The notes: generated from the sequence alone by a model not told the origin. A stretch of 64,000 bases of DNA from Lethocerus indicus (GCA_019843655.1 JACDQD010000003.1:33220224-33284223); one strand, 5' to 3'. Shown: positions 1 through 12,533, numbered from the stretch's first letter. Numbers and translations are program-made.

Positions 1-448
1 TGTTGACCCGTTTCACCTAACGAAAATTGACACCTCGAAATGCAAACTTATGCGGTAAATATATCATCTTCTGACAGCGACGAATGGGAATTTAATAAGT
101 GAAAATACGCCCTTCTTAATTGAACTAAAATGGAATACAGAGCACATACTGTCAGGCCAAGAACTGATGCGTATTATTCTGGATATGATACCAATGGCAG
201 TTCAATAGCTTTTCATTTGCCCAGTGATCATAATCACAAATAGACCTTTACTTTTCAACTTTATATTATATTCTAATGAGTGATGGAATCACTTAAATTT
301 ATTGCTTCTACCTTACAACACACTTTACAAATATAACCTTATAGAACATTTTATTTGTCATAATCATTCACCAATGTATTTATACATATTTGCAAGTAAT
401 ATATTCGCATTTTTCGCCAATTAAACTCATTTAATGCTTGTGTTACAG

Positions 449-3400
449 GTACAGGCTGGACAATATCAGGTAATTCCAGCCTATTATGATCAGAATGGAT
501 CGATTGTAATGCGAGGTATTGGGAACGGGACACCGATGCGCCTTGTCTCGCCTGCACCGGTTCTTGTCAACGCACCTACTCCAGGTCAGTGCGACTCAAC
601 ATACATTTAAAATTGTTGAATCTATCTACGTGTGGTCAATTACTGATAGATTCATATTTTCTAAGATGTCTCAGTAGTTGGTTCATGTGCCTATAATCAT
701 CTGTAAACTGTTTTATCAAACAGTTCAGTAATGTTATTCGTTTGAATCAAAAGTTACAGTTTTTATTGCTCTATTTTTCATGAAGGTTGATAGCAGGTTA
801 GGTTAGGTTAGGTTAGGCTAGGCATTTGAAGCGGACACTATTGGAGGCGTTGAGAAATATCTTATTGCGGTAATATTATTGTTGTTCAGCCGGAGTTGCT
901 GGTAGCAGTATGCGGCTGCTCGGGAGTCAAACCCAGCAGATAACAACACCGCCCTCTTCGATATACAGTGGCACACAGCCGGCCTCACTATACACAACAC
1001 CCACTGCCAACGGTACAGCCATATCAGGTAAGCTTTCATCCACTTCCGTATCATTTCTAAAACCCCCACCATACTCGGTCTGCCGTATTAATTCAGGCTA
1101 TCTAATAGCTGTCTCCATTTTGAAACTAATATAGATATAAACTTTTACCTTTCAGAAATTTTTTGAGAATCATTTTCATTACCAATCTCTGTAATGTTGT
1201 TAACATCTTTTAATGCTTTATAATGCTTCAATAACGTATTTTGTATATTTTATATATGCATACACAAACAATTCTATAGTGGGAACAAGAAACGTGACAA
1301 AAAATATATCAATATTGGTCATTGAAGAGGAAATAGATATTTTTAGTTTTCATGATCCTCAGAGGTAATAAACTCGTGAAAAGTTATTCGAGGAATAATT
1401 AGGAAATAAATAGTTTTTAATAGGGAAGAATAAAATATATGCAGCGATGATAAATAATTTTTAAACATTATCTGTCTTCTGGAAGTTAATGAATCTGTTA
1501 TTTTATTTATAAATCTTTAATTAACATACAATTTTGCTCCTGTTTGTTTACACGGACCTTATTTAATTGAAATTATGTCTGTGTGTAAAGCTGTTTTCAT
1601 CAAATAAGGAATTTGCTGTGCTGGCTATGAGAATTTTGAAAGATGCTAATTTCAATTGAAATTCCTCGAGTTTTCAATGGAAACTCTCCTGCCAGTAGGG
1701 TTATTTGGTATTGATGACGAGATAATAACGGGCAAGGGACAATGTGTCTAGGTTTACCTCCTCAGTCTGGTGCTAGCGGGAGTGCGGGCTACTCCAACAA
1801 TCTGGCTTCACTAACTTCAAGTCTCTCCTCCCTCGGTGCAGGTACCTCACCTCAAATTCCTTCCCCTTAGTAGTTGTGCACACTGCCCCTTTATTTTTTG
1901 TTCTTTTAATTGTATATTTTTTTAATTACTGTCTAGTTGTTGATTTTTCATTCCCTATTTCTCTCTGTTGTATGTGTTAGGATCATCATTATTATTATTT
2001 TAAAAAATTAATACTTATAATAAATTATTTAAATCGAATATCTGCCCCATTTATTATTATTAAAATGTAGTGTAATAAACAGTTCTAATAAATTTAGTTG
2101 ATTCTAGCATATTCTGTTCATAAGCTATTTTATTTCACTTTAATTGTAGAGAAGAATTAGTCGGGGCCTCTTTAGTTACCACTTACCATTCCTATCCTTT
2201 CTATTATTTATAACTGCACCTGTTTTTAATGGCTTAAAATTATTATAATTTGAATTTTTTTAGAAATAGAATGTACAGTAGTCTGCATGTTGTACAGTTA
2301 ATTGTTGTTTGTTGTTTATTTGTTTGAAAAATGCTATTTGTTTCGTTCGTAATATTTTAATCTAACGAATTTTTTTTTTTTATTGGGCTTATTGGTCTGC
2401 TCAAGCTTTAAAAAATATGTACAATAATTATGGCTCTGTGGTTTCTTCAGTCCTTCTTATATTGTAATATGGACTGATGAAAGAATACAGTACGTGTAAT
2501 ATTTTAAGCTAAATAACAGTGTCACAATTTGTACAGTAAAGTGCAAAGCGTGTCTGTCTTAAACACTTTTCTCGATGCGTTGTTATTGAAAAATATTTGA
2601 AACCTACTTGAAAATGTGCACAATTTAAATAATGAAACACTTCAGAGAGAGAGTAAGAATATTCATTTTATACATTTATAAAATAATTATACAACTGTAT
2701 TCATTTGTTTGTAGGTCTAGGTCTCGGCACTGGAAGTAATGGTAGGCGCGATTCCTTCGATAGAAATACATCGGCTTATTCACCATCCCTCGAATATGGC
2801 CGAGCAAAATGGCCCCAGAGCTACGGTGCACTAGGTAATATTATTGTCAATATAATTATGCGATATAATTTTTAGGATGTTTTTAATATCTAGAATTTAA
2901 AAAAACAGTGTAGCATGCGGTGGAAACATTTTGAATTTATTAAACTCAATCAGATTCTGGAGTCGTGTCTGTTGAATTTGTTCAGCGCATCCATCTAATC
3001 CCATCTAATTTCCAAGTTGTCTAATGTGTTTTATTTTATTCTAGGTACAGTGACAGCTTCCCCGAGTCCGTTGGGCCTGGCGTCTGGCTCGCTGACCCCG
3101 CCACCGCTGGGCTCAAGCGGGAACCTGCAGTTGGGAGCGCTGACCTCTTCGGCGACGAGGACTCTGCTGTCTGCTGCGCCGGGCGCGGAGGCCAAGTTCA
3201 GGAGCGGCGGCGCAGGAGCCAGCGCCGTGGCTGGAGCAGCGGCGACTGCGGCCACCGCCAGCCCCCAGGCCCCTCCTCCTGGCGTATTCGGCACTCCTGG
3301 CGCTACATCTCTCTTTGCCAAGCTCGGCGGAGTGCCGCGCACCCTCACCACATCCCCGCTCGAAACAAAGCCCACTGGACGCAGTCGGCTTCTTGAAGAT

Positions 3401-5549
3401 TTCAGGTATTCATCTCGCATATATAAGGGTGACCTGAAAATAATGTCATTTCTGCGCATGTCAATAATCCGTCCGTTATCATTTTTCAGGAACAACAGAT
3501 ATCCGACACTTCAGCTTCGGGATCTTGCCAATCACATTGTAGAGTTCTCTCAGGATCAGCACGGGTCCAGGTTCATACAGCAGAAATTGGAGCGCGCGAC
3601 AGTTCCCGAGAAACAGCTGGTCTTCTCAGAAATCATAGCGTCCGCGTACAATCTGATGACGGACGTCTTCGGGAATTATGTGATTCAGAAATTTTTCGAA
3701 TTCGGCACTCCTGAGCAGAAAACCACTCTCGCCCAGAAGGTATGCCAGTTTGTTACTAATTGTCATAAATTCGTTTATTTCGGGCAAATTTCGTAGAAAT
3801 AAAATTCAGATTACAATTACATTGCACGGTTATGTAATAATAAACGATGTTGTAGGTGCGTGGGCATGTACTCCAGCTGGCACTGCAGATGTATGGTTGC
3901 CGGGTGATTCAGAAGGCACTGGAATCAATAACAGGTGAGCAGCAGGTGGAAATAGTCAGGGAATTGGACGGGCATGTTCTCAAATGTGTAAAGGATCAGA
4001 ATGGAAACCATGTTGTTCAAAAGTGCATCGAGTGCGTCGACCCTCACGCACTTCAGTTCATCATCAATGCTTTCCAAGGACAAGTAAGTATTGAAACAAA
4101 TTATTTTCAACAATTTAACCGATATTTAAATAAACTAATTATTTGTCCCCCGACAATAAAATTATTTCAATTTGTTTTTAGGCATTTATAGTAGCCACTA
4201 CATTCAATAATGTTTTCTCTTAATGTTTTGCGCAAATTTTGTTTCATTCACTAACACAATTATTTGATTAGGTTTTCTCGCTGTCAACTCATCCTTACGG
4301 GTGTCGAGTTATCCAACGCATTTTGGAACACTGCACTCAAGAACAAACGGCTCCCATACTGGAGGAATTGCATCAACATACTGATCAACTTATCCAAGAT
4401 CAATACGGAAATTATGTTATTCAGCATGTTTTAGGTTTGTATGAAAGCTTATTGTAACGGTTTAAATTATACCTACTGCCAGTGATGGTCTTTGAGGAAA
4501 ATCTACCTGATTTGTCTATGTCTAACTAATTAATATTTTTGGCTTTTCTCAGTGTTGCTTTGTATAATGAAAACTGTTTTGTCGTGTATATTTAAACTAA
4601 CTTGGTTCCTAATCTTCAGCGGTTGCACTATACAGTAATTCTAGTTGCGGAAGTATTTCTATGAATGTTGATTGATTTTTGCAGAGCACGGTAAGGCTGA
4701 GGACAAGGCGTTATTGATAGGGGCAGTGAGGGGCAAAGTGTTGGCCCTTTCTCAGCATAAATTCGCTTCCAACGTTGTCGAGAAGTGCGTTACACATGCG
4801 ACTCGCGCCGAAAGGGCTGTTCTTATCGAGGAAGTCTGTGGATTCAATGATAAGTAAGTGATTTATTATTATATATTTTGCAAGGTATAACACCAAGGTC
4901 CCCTCCTGTTTATATATTGACTCGGGTCAGTAACAGCAACCAAACAAATAAGGCACAGTACCGTGGTGTAGATATTCGATCCTAAAATACATATTTTCTT
5001 GAATGGTTTTCAGAAAAATGCGTATTATTTTTACGGACCAGTTTAAATATAAGTTTATTAAAGGTTTGCTATAATTATAAAATGATTTAAAAAGAGGGAA
5101 ATGACAGGTAGGTGCTCCCAATTCTGGCATATACAGGTTCATTTCCTGCTTGTGGCAAATGTGATATGAAGGGTGAATGGGAACTAGAAATATAATGATC
5201 GTGTACCTTTTGGAGACCGTGCACAATGGTGTCTCCTGACTGAGTCGCTGTATTGACCGAGATCGGCGGATTAAAAAATATTATGTCGTTTTGTAATTGT
5301 TTTAGCGCTCTGCATGTTATGATGAAAGACCAATACGCGAACTACGTGGTACAGAAAATGCTGGACGTGTGCGAGGCTTCGCAGCGGAAAATACTGATGC
5401 ACAAGATACGTCCCCATTTTGCGTCACTGCGCAAGTACACCTACGGAAAGCATATCATTGCCAAACTTGAAAAGTTCTTCATGAAATCTAGCAACGTCGT
5501 TGTATCCGACCTGGGACCTATCGGACCACCCACCAACGGTGTCATTTAA
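449..5549 (+). CDS. pum: Pumilio RNA-binding protein, 3' part of gene (10 exons; N-terminus outside window)
   Basis: Coding exons: 449-584, 890-1027, 1752-1841, 2715-2834, 3045-3405, 3490-3739, 3856-4083, 4272-4434, 4685-4853, 5306-5549 (stop TAA 5547-5549). All junctions are AG/GT and the phases close. Pumilio binds UGUANAUA elements in 3' UTRs in the cytoplasm and represses or destabilises those mRNAs. The first exons encode the conserved N-terminal region ([20 protein letters not shown]). Exons 4-5 give the RRDSFD and YSPSLEYGR patches and a Gly/Ala/Ser/Pro-rich linker. The last five exons encode the eight-repeat PUM homology domain. The base-reading triplets are all visible in order: SRxxQ, NYxxQ, CRxxQ, NHxxQ, CRxxQ, NYxxQ, SNxxE, NYxxQ, so canonical specificity is expected. 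The C-terminus [13 protein letters not shown] matches the family. The start codon and 5' exons lie left of the window. Confidence 0.97.
796..820 (+). repeat. Short interstitial telomere-type repeat (GGTTA)4 plus one variant unit
   Basis: Four perfect GGTTA units followed by one GGCTA, equivalent to the common insect telomere repeat TTAGG. It lies in a pumilio intron about 70 bp upstream of the acceptor of the exon at 890. At this length it could be chance or a repair scar. Confidence 0.6.
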
Positions 5550-7230
5550 TCTGATAAGCTCTTTCTCCACTGTAAGGATCATTATTTGTTTTCAATTTAT
5601 TATCTACAAATGAAAAGTATAAAAGAGAAAAACAGGAAAAAAAAGTGAAAAATCTCGTGCGAGGAATTTACGTTTGATGAAAATGAAATATGCGGAGCGT
5701 ATTTACTTTTCCCATATTTTTTCGAGAATTTTTTAGAATTTTTAACTTGAATTTTTGGCCGTGTATGTGTGTAAATAAAAAGCACAAAAACCGTGTACAT
5801 AATCTCATATATATTTAGATTATTATGTGTGAATACGAACAAAAATTTATTTTTTTTGTATACGTAAAATTTGACCAATTTAAAAAAAATTCTTAGTGAC
5901 AAGTAATTTTGAGGGCGAGTAATTGAAAACAAATAAAGACTCTTTATTTCTCGAAGAGATGTAGAAAATATTTTCTTAAAGTTGTATATACAGTTTTCCC
6001 CTGTTGCGTTCCTGCTGTTTCATAGCTATCATTATAAAAGAGAAATTTGCTTCTTATTTGTATCAAACGAGTCGATTGTTTTTTGTATTTAAATGAAGTC
6101 GCTTTTTGATCACGGCCATTGTTAATATTTTTAATTTTCTTTTTTCATTACGCTTTATTTTTAATATGATACCAAACCTCATGTAAAACTCAACTTCTCC
6201 GAGGCTTTATTTAACCTGGGGCTCTAAATTTGTAGCGAATGCATTTTTGACCTTCATCGTGTTCTTAATTTGAATTTTCAGATTGATTGGTTCACTTTCT
6301 CTTATATCGATAATCTTTGTTGATTTAAAAATAATGAATCATTAGCTCATAACTGTTAATTATTATTATTGTATTAGTACTCTCTGGGAAGGTATAGGGC
6401 AAAGCGATTAACGTGTTTAATCACATCTGTTATCAGCAAAAAGAAAAACATTTTCACACAAATCAATGGGTTCTTTTGCCATTTCGTATATAGAGACTAC
6501 GCGTCAATTTTTATTATTAGTCAGTGTGTAGTACAGACGAATCATTATATTATTAGTGTTTTATGCGCAATGTCTATAATAATAATAATAATAATAATAA
6601 TGTATTTTGGAACGTTTTAGTCCTGAACGGCATGTATGTAGTGTATATTTGAACTATTACAAAACTAGTTTTCTATGGAAATTGTGAAAAATGTAAATTA
6701 AAATTATGTAATTAACGTGTAATAAGAGGTTTGGTTCATTTCAAGTAAATTTCAATTTGGACCAATATTCATTATATAATAATAATAATAATAATATTAA
6801 TAATAATAATTATTAAAAAAACATACTTCCATGATATAATATTAGAAATTCCGGATTATCGTGTACATTGTTGGGATATATATATTGATTCTGCACTTCT
6901 TAATTAGGACATAGGGATTGCTTAATGCACATGGGACGCATTGCTCAAAAAAAGTATCTATAGAATAAATAATATACCGTTATTTTACACCGCCCATAGT
7001 TACAGTTACAGTTACGTAACACTTAAGTGCTTTTACATCTTATGTTCTGTTCCCTTTTTTTTCTACATTTCAATTAGACTCGGAAACAAAAATAAACGAT
7101 TGTAGATAAATTAAGTTGTCTTTTTTAATTTTGATTCTTTGGTTATGATCATGAAAAACATGGGCTTGTTAACTGTACATAAATATGTATGTGTGTATAT
7201 ATATATATATATACACATCATATTTATATA

Positions 7231-7280
<50 letters not shown>

Positions 7281-9535
7281 CATCATTGTGACATTAATAT
7301 TAATATATCACTCGGTATAAAGTAGAATGGATATTCTAAATTCAATGCAAATTATATAATAGAAGTTAGAAGAAATTAATTAAAAAGAAATTTAAAGTTT
7401 CTTCATACAGAAATTTTAATGTATGTAGGATAGCTTTGATTTTTTAAAATTATAAATATATATATATGTACACAAGTATACATTATATATCTATATATAT
7501 ATTTATAACATTGTATTATGGAGAGTTAGAAGTTTTTATACATCGGCTATGTATGTATGTTTAAAAGCAGTAAGTATTTTGTACACGACATACATTCCCC
7601 CCCCCGGGCCCCCCTACGCCGTGTAAATCTATTGTACAGAGAATATACAGCGGGATACTATCCAGTCGTAACATCATCATATACTTTATATTATAAATAT
7701 ATTAAATAAGTGAAAGAAAAACAAAAGGCGTTCATCGTGAGTACGAGTTCTTGTTGTCGTTCAGAATGTGGATCGCTGTTGGTAGTGGACAGACGTAATT
7801 CTTCCTTAATTTTCTTTTTTGTTTTTGTCCCCGAACAAGGAGAAAAGCTGCCTGTGTGTACATATTTTAAATTAACAGACTGGTGATTGCGGCTGCATCT
7901 GCTTTGTTTTTTCTTTTCCTCTGTCCAACATTCAGAATTGTATCATCCCCCATTCGTTTTTGGTCGCCCGAAGGACACAGCTTTTTTTTGATCTCATTCT
8001 TCGGGGCACTCAGATATTTTTACCACCCACTGGTGAGTCAGCGCATACTAATTGAAAACTGTAAAAAAAAATAACAAAAAAAGAACATCCAATTGTAATT
8101 TAGGAAAAAATTCTCAAATTTATAAATTCTATAATTCTATGATTCTATATATTTTTGTAGTTCAAAGGATACGCGACCGAGCTTACTATTTAAAACAAAA
8201 AGAGGTTAACGTGTATATGTTTAAAAAAGAATAAAAACTTCAAGACTGTACAATTGTTTGTAAGATGAATTGTAAATATTTGTAAATGGATTTTTACATA
8301 ATAATTTTTTTATAATATATAAATGAAGAAGAAGAAAAAGGGGAAACATTATATATAAATATATATATATATATATTTAAGTTTATAATATTTGCCTAGG
8401 CGAACCTGTGTATTATATATATAAAATAAACCTTTGTATAACCTCCCGTACCCCCTGCCCCCCAAATGTCGAGTGTTAATATTCGCCTATCTCCGTGTTT
8501 GGTTTAAGCGGTAAACCAAGTATTGTTGTACAGTGTATGATTCGTTATATAGTTTGTATTGATCCACGGCCCTCGGCGTCTCTCCCATCTCTCATCAGAT
8601 AATGCGCTGTTGTCATCTCAGTCGGTGGTAAAGAAATATGGACAGACTCTCTCGTTATTTAGCCCCCCCCCACCCCCCAAACCCCCCCCCCCTTCTAACC
8701 GGACACTAGTTCATCTCCAGTTCATACAAGTTTAACATAATATATATATAAATATAAATATCTGTATAAATTATTTGTTCCAGACTCGATTTCCTTTTTG
8801 TTTTTTTTTACATTGCACTATGACATTGAACTGTATAAGTTTTGTTCATCTTTTTTTTTTATTAAGTTTTGCGCTTTACTTTGTGCAAGTTTAATAATAA
8901 TATTAATAATAATAATGATAACGATTAATAAAAAAAATAATTTGTTTGCATTGTATATTGGTGTTAATTGCGTAAAAAATTATACATATTATATAGATTT
9001 TTGTGTAATTATAGATTGTTAATAAAAACGGTATTCAATTCTTGTACTATTGTATAACAAACTCATTGTAGAACTTTTTTCAGATGATATTTAGTTGTGA
9101 GGTTGAATACTTATAATGATAATAATAATAATGAAAATGTTTTTTTGTTAATAAAGACTGATGTAAGCCCTCTCCGAGAAGCCCTCAGACAGGTATATTT
9201 CATTTATTATATATTAGTTAAAAAAAGAGGAAAAAAAATTGAGAGAGGGGAAACATTGAATATTTTTTTATTTTGAACTACTTAAAAAAAAAGGATTATT
9301 TAAGGTGTACATCTTATATATGATATATAATAATGTAATAAATATAATATAGAGTGTATAAAATATTGTTTAAATTGCACATTCGTTGTCATATTTGCCT
9401 ATATAATATTGTAAAATGTGAGCACATATTTGGTAATTTTATTGTCTGACAATGTCTATATTGTGCTAAATGTAGCTATATATATCCGTGTACATTATAT
9501 CGGAAACTTTGTAAACATACACTAACCTTCCATGT

Positions 9536-9566
<31 letters not shown>

Positions 9567-11100
9567 TTACTTTTTATATTGTTCGCATGTCGATGACATT
9601 TTAATAAATTATAGAATCTAATGTGCATTTTCTTCAGTATGAAATTCGAATCCCAAAAATAATCGGTAAATTGCTCTCTAAATATTTATAATGCTACAAA
9701 TTTACAAAACATAAATTGGTCTCACCGACAAATCATCAAATTGGATTCTGAATAATTGAACAGTTGTTTTGTGATTATGTATTTCTGAATTGTAAACTAT
9801 TTGTAGGTATGTGTTTAGTGCTTATGTATAAAAAATGTAAGTAGTTCTTTGTATGTGCCTTGTTTGAAAAAAATGATATCCGGTTATATTTCTTTTACGA
9901 TTACATTTAAAAACTAATTCAATGTTTATATTGATAATCATGTTTTAGATGTATTATATTAATTGCAGATTGTTGTATCCATAGATGTATAATTAATTGT
10001 GCATTGATGTTGAGTGTTTTCAGGCAGTGGATAAAAAGAAAATAATATTTGAATTCTAAAATGTTTTGAAATTTTGATTTGAAATTATTACTAGCAAGGT
10101 GAAGCAGAATCAGGAAAAGTGATAATTTTTAGCACTTATATAAATATAAATATATATATATATAAAATATCAATTGTAAAGAAATTTAAAAAAAAGAAAA
10201 AAAGTCTGTATAAATCTCAAAAGTTCTCTTTTCTGCTTGATCCTGTCTATGAATGGTTTCAATATATTTTTGTTGTTACGAAGCAGGCATCTCTCAATAT
10301 TTCAATAGTTTGGTTTCATTTCTTTCCTCGCAGCAAGAGAATAGTATGCTGTTAAATTGACAATATGCCTGCGTATTTATTTGTTCGTACATACATAGAT
10401 ACATGCATACTTGCATTCAGATAAATGCATCAAGAATAAAAAATAATCAACTTCAGACGCAATTCCCTATGTATTTATATTTTTCAGTAGTCTTAGGTCA
10501 TTTTTTTTTACAACTTTTTTAGACAATATATTTTGTTATTTAGCTTTTACATTATCTGCTTAAGCATGCTATAAGGTTGTGTTCTTAGTTTAAAATTACA
10601 AAAAAAAAGGATATAGCATCAGCCAAGTTTCAACTATGGGTACAAGCCTTAGTTTACCTAGAGAAAGCAAAACTACAATAATGAAAAACCTTTTGAACAA
10701 AGTTTATATAGCTAACATAATTTGTAATTATTTAATTGTTCAGTTTAGTTTGTATTTCAAGATGGGGAGCCATCAACCTAAGTAGGTTAGGTTATTCATT
10801 TTAATTTAGATTTGTATTTTACATTAAGGTACACCATATTGGACATAATCTCATATTGACTAAGTGTATTTGATATATAGATTTGCTAATCACATAATGT
10901 ATTCTAGATTTGTAGAAAGAGCAAATAAAATAACTTATGTAGATTAACAGAAATATTGTAAAATTTTGTGCAGTAGTTTATAAATAAAACATTGCTCTGC
11001 CAGACAAAAATAACTACAAATTGTATATGGTTGTACAAATGTAACAATTTTCATTGTGAAAACTATTTTGAAGTATTTCAAAATAAAATATAGAAAACTT
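5550..11100 (+). other. Long AT-rich pumilio 3' UTR and downstream region
   Basis: No coding exon is recognisable after the pumilio stop. The stretch is very AT-rich, with many ATTTA, AATAAA-like and TAA/AT microsatellite runs. Perfect Pumilio-recognition octamers occur at 5770-5777 (TGTAAATA), 5983-5990 (TGTATATA), 7174-7181 and 7857-7864 (TGTACATA) and 8271-8278 (TGTAAATA). Two unusual C-rich tracts lie near 7597-7613 and 8663-8692. Known pumilio mRNAs have multi-kilobase 3' UTRs, so transcription through much of this interval is plausible. Many AATAAA-type candidates exist (for example near 8425, 9145 and 10985), so I cannot fix the real cleavage site. Confidence 0.5.
7194..7276. repeat. 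(TA)n microsatellite in the pumilio 3' region
   Basis: An almost uninterrupted TA dinucleotide run with a short break (ACACATCATATTTAT) around 7213-7227. Other AT-rich microsatellites nearby are TAA/AAT runs at about 6580-6602, 6776-6800 and 9540-9552. Confidence 0.9.
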
Positions 11101-11160
11101 CGTAGATTTCGTGTGTTTCTGTCTCCTCTCGCTGGTTTGCTATTTTGCTAGACCGGTTGT
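11101..11160 (+). mobile_element. Solo end of a MITE family (shared with 16000-16227)
   Basis: The sequence around TTTCTGTCTCCTCTCGCTGG followed by TTTTGCTAGACCGG matches, in reverse complement, the right terminal repeat of the element at 16000-16227. No matching inverted end is seen within 300 bp, so this looks like a truncated or solo copy. Confidence 0.55.
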
Positions 11161-11360
11161 TATTGTGCCTTTGGGGAATGTTGTTTGTCTTATTTGGGCT
11201 GGGAGGGATTTTGTCAATCGGCTTAAGTCTTTGTCGGATTATCGGTCAAATATATATTTGATCGCACAACTGGTCACAACTATTGGGTTCTGACATACAA
11301 ATATATGACAGGAAACCCAATGATCCAGGATTTATTGAAAAAAGTTTATTTTTAGTAATC

Positions 11361-12344
11361 TAGTTTTTCGTTACAAGTGTACCCAACGAACTTTAGTTAA
11401 GTGCATTGCCGCACCACCCTCAAGGGGCGCTAGCGTCTCGGTGCAAGTGTACCCAACGAACTTTAGTTAAGTGCATTGCCGCACCACCCTCAAGGGGCGC
11501 TAGTTTTTCGTTACAAGTGTACCCAACGAACTTTAGTTAAGTGCATTGCCGCACCACCCTCAAGGGGCGCTAGCGTCTCGGTGCAAGTGTACCCAACGAA
11601 CTTTAGTTAAGTGCATTGCCGCACCACCCTCAAGGGGCGCTAGTTTTTCGTTACAAGTGTACCCAACGAACTTTAGTTAAGTGCATTGCCGCACCACCCT
11701 CAAGGGGCGCTAGTTTTTGCGTGCAAGTGTACCCAACGAACTTTAGTTAAGTGCATTGCCGCACCACCCTCAAGGGGCGCTAGTTTTTCGTTACAAGTGT
11801 ACCCAACGAACTTTAGTTAAGTGCATTGCCGCACCACCCTCAAGGGGCGCTAGCGTCTCGGTGCAAGTGTACCCAACGAACTTTAGTTAAGTACATTGCC
11901 GCACCACCCTCAAGGGGCGCTAGTTTTTCGTTACAAGTGTACCCAACGAACTTTAGTTAAGTGCATTGCCGCACCACCCTCAAGGGGCGCTAGCGTCTCG
12001 GTGCAAGTGTACCCAACGAACTTTAGTTAAGTACATTGCCGCACCACCCTCAAGGGGCGCTAGTTTTTCGTTACAAGTGTACCCAACGAACTTTAGTTAA
12101 GTGCATTGCCGCACCACCCTCAAGGGGCGCTAGCGTCTCGGTGCAAGTGTACCCAACGAACTTTAGTTAAGTACATTGCCGCAACACCCTCAAGGAGCGC
12201 TAGTTTTTCGTTACAAGTGTACCCAACGAACTTTAGTTAAGTGCATTGCCGCACCACCCTCAAGGGGCGCTAGTTTTTCGTAACAAGTGTACCCAACGAA
12301 CTTTAGTTCAGTACATTTCCGCACCACACTCAGGGGGGCGCTAG
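11361..12344 (+). repeat. 70-bp satellite array, 14 units, partly as 140-bp dimers
   Basis: Fourteen copies of a 70-bp unit recur with exact period. The landmark GTGCATTGCC or GTACATTGCC starts at 11401 and then every 70 bp to 12311. Each unit carries AAGTGTACCCAACGAACTTT and the GC-rich block CACCCTCAAGGGGCGCTAG. Most of the unit is nearly invariant. The joint between units comes mainly in two forms, TTTTTCGTTAC and GCGTCTCGGTGC, which alternate over much of the array, giving a 140-bp higher-order period. The last unit is the most diverged. The array sits between the convergent pumilio and THOC5 genes. It is much more GC-rich than its surroundings. Confidence 0.95.
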
Positions 12345-12499
12345 TAATCTATATCTAATAATTTGTATTTAAAGAGAAAGCAATACTTTTATAGACAAAT
12401 AAAAACTTAATATTTTAGGATAAAAATAAAAAGCTAAGTTATAAAAAAATGTGCTTAACTATGAAATGTACTACAATAATTATTGTATCCCTTGATATT

Positions 12500-12533
12500 T
12501 AGTGCACCTAATGAACTTTAGCTACGTACATTT
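12500..12533 (+). repeat. Diverged partial unit of the 70-bp satellite, outside the array
   Basis: The stretch containing GCACCTAATGAACTTTAGCT then GTACATT resembles half of the 70-bp satellite unit with several substitutions. It lies about 160 bp right of the array edge. It looks like an old isolated monomer or the source sequence from which the array expanded. Confidence 0.6.

Noticed and set aside
3031..3495. 154-codon minus-strand ORF opposite pumilio
   Set aside because: It is the antisense shadow of the GC-rich Gly/Ala/Pro pumilio exon 3045-3405; the sense strand aligns to the family and has proper splice sites.
8798..9022. 74-codon hydrophobic ORF in the pumilio 3' region
   Set aside because: Composition (Phe, Ile, Tyr, Asn) is that of random AT-rich DNA; no similarity or expression signal.
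11361..12344. CRISPR-like appearance of the regularly spaced 70-bp units
   Set aside because: Adjacent units are identical along almost their whole length, with no unique spacers, and the setting is a eukaryotic chromosome. It is a satellite.
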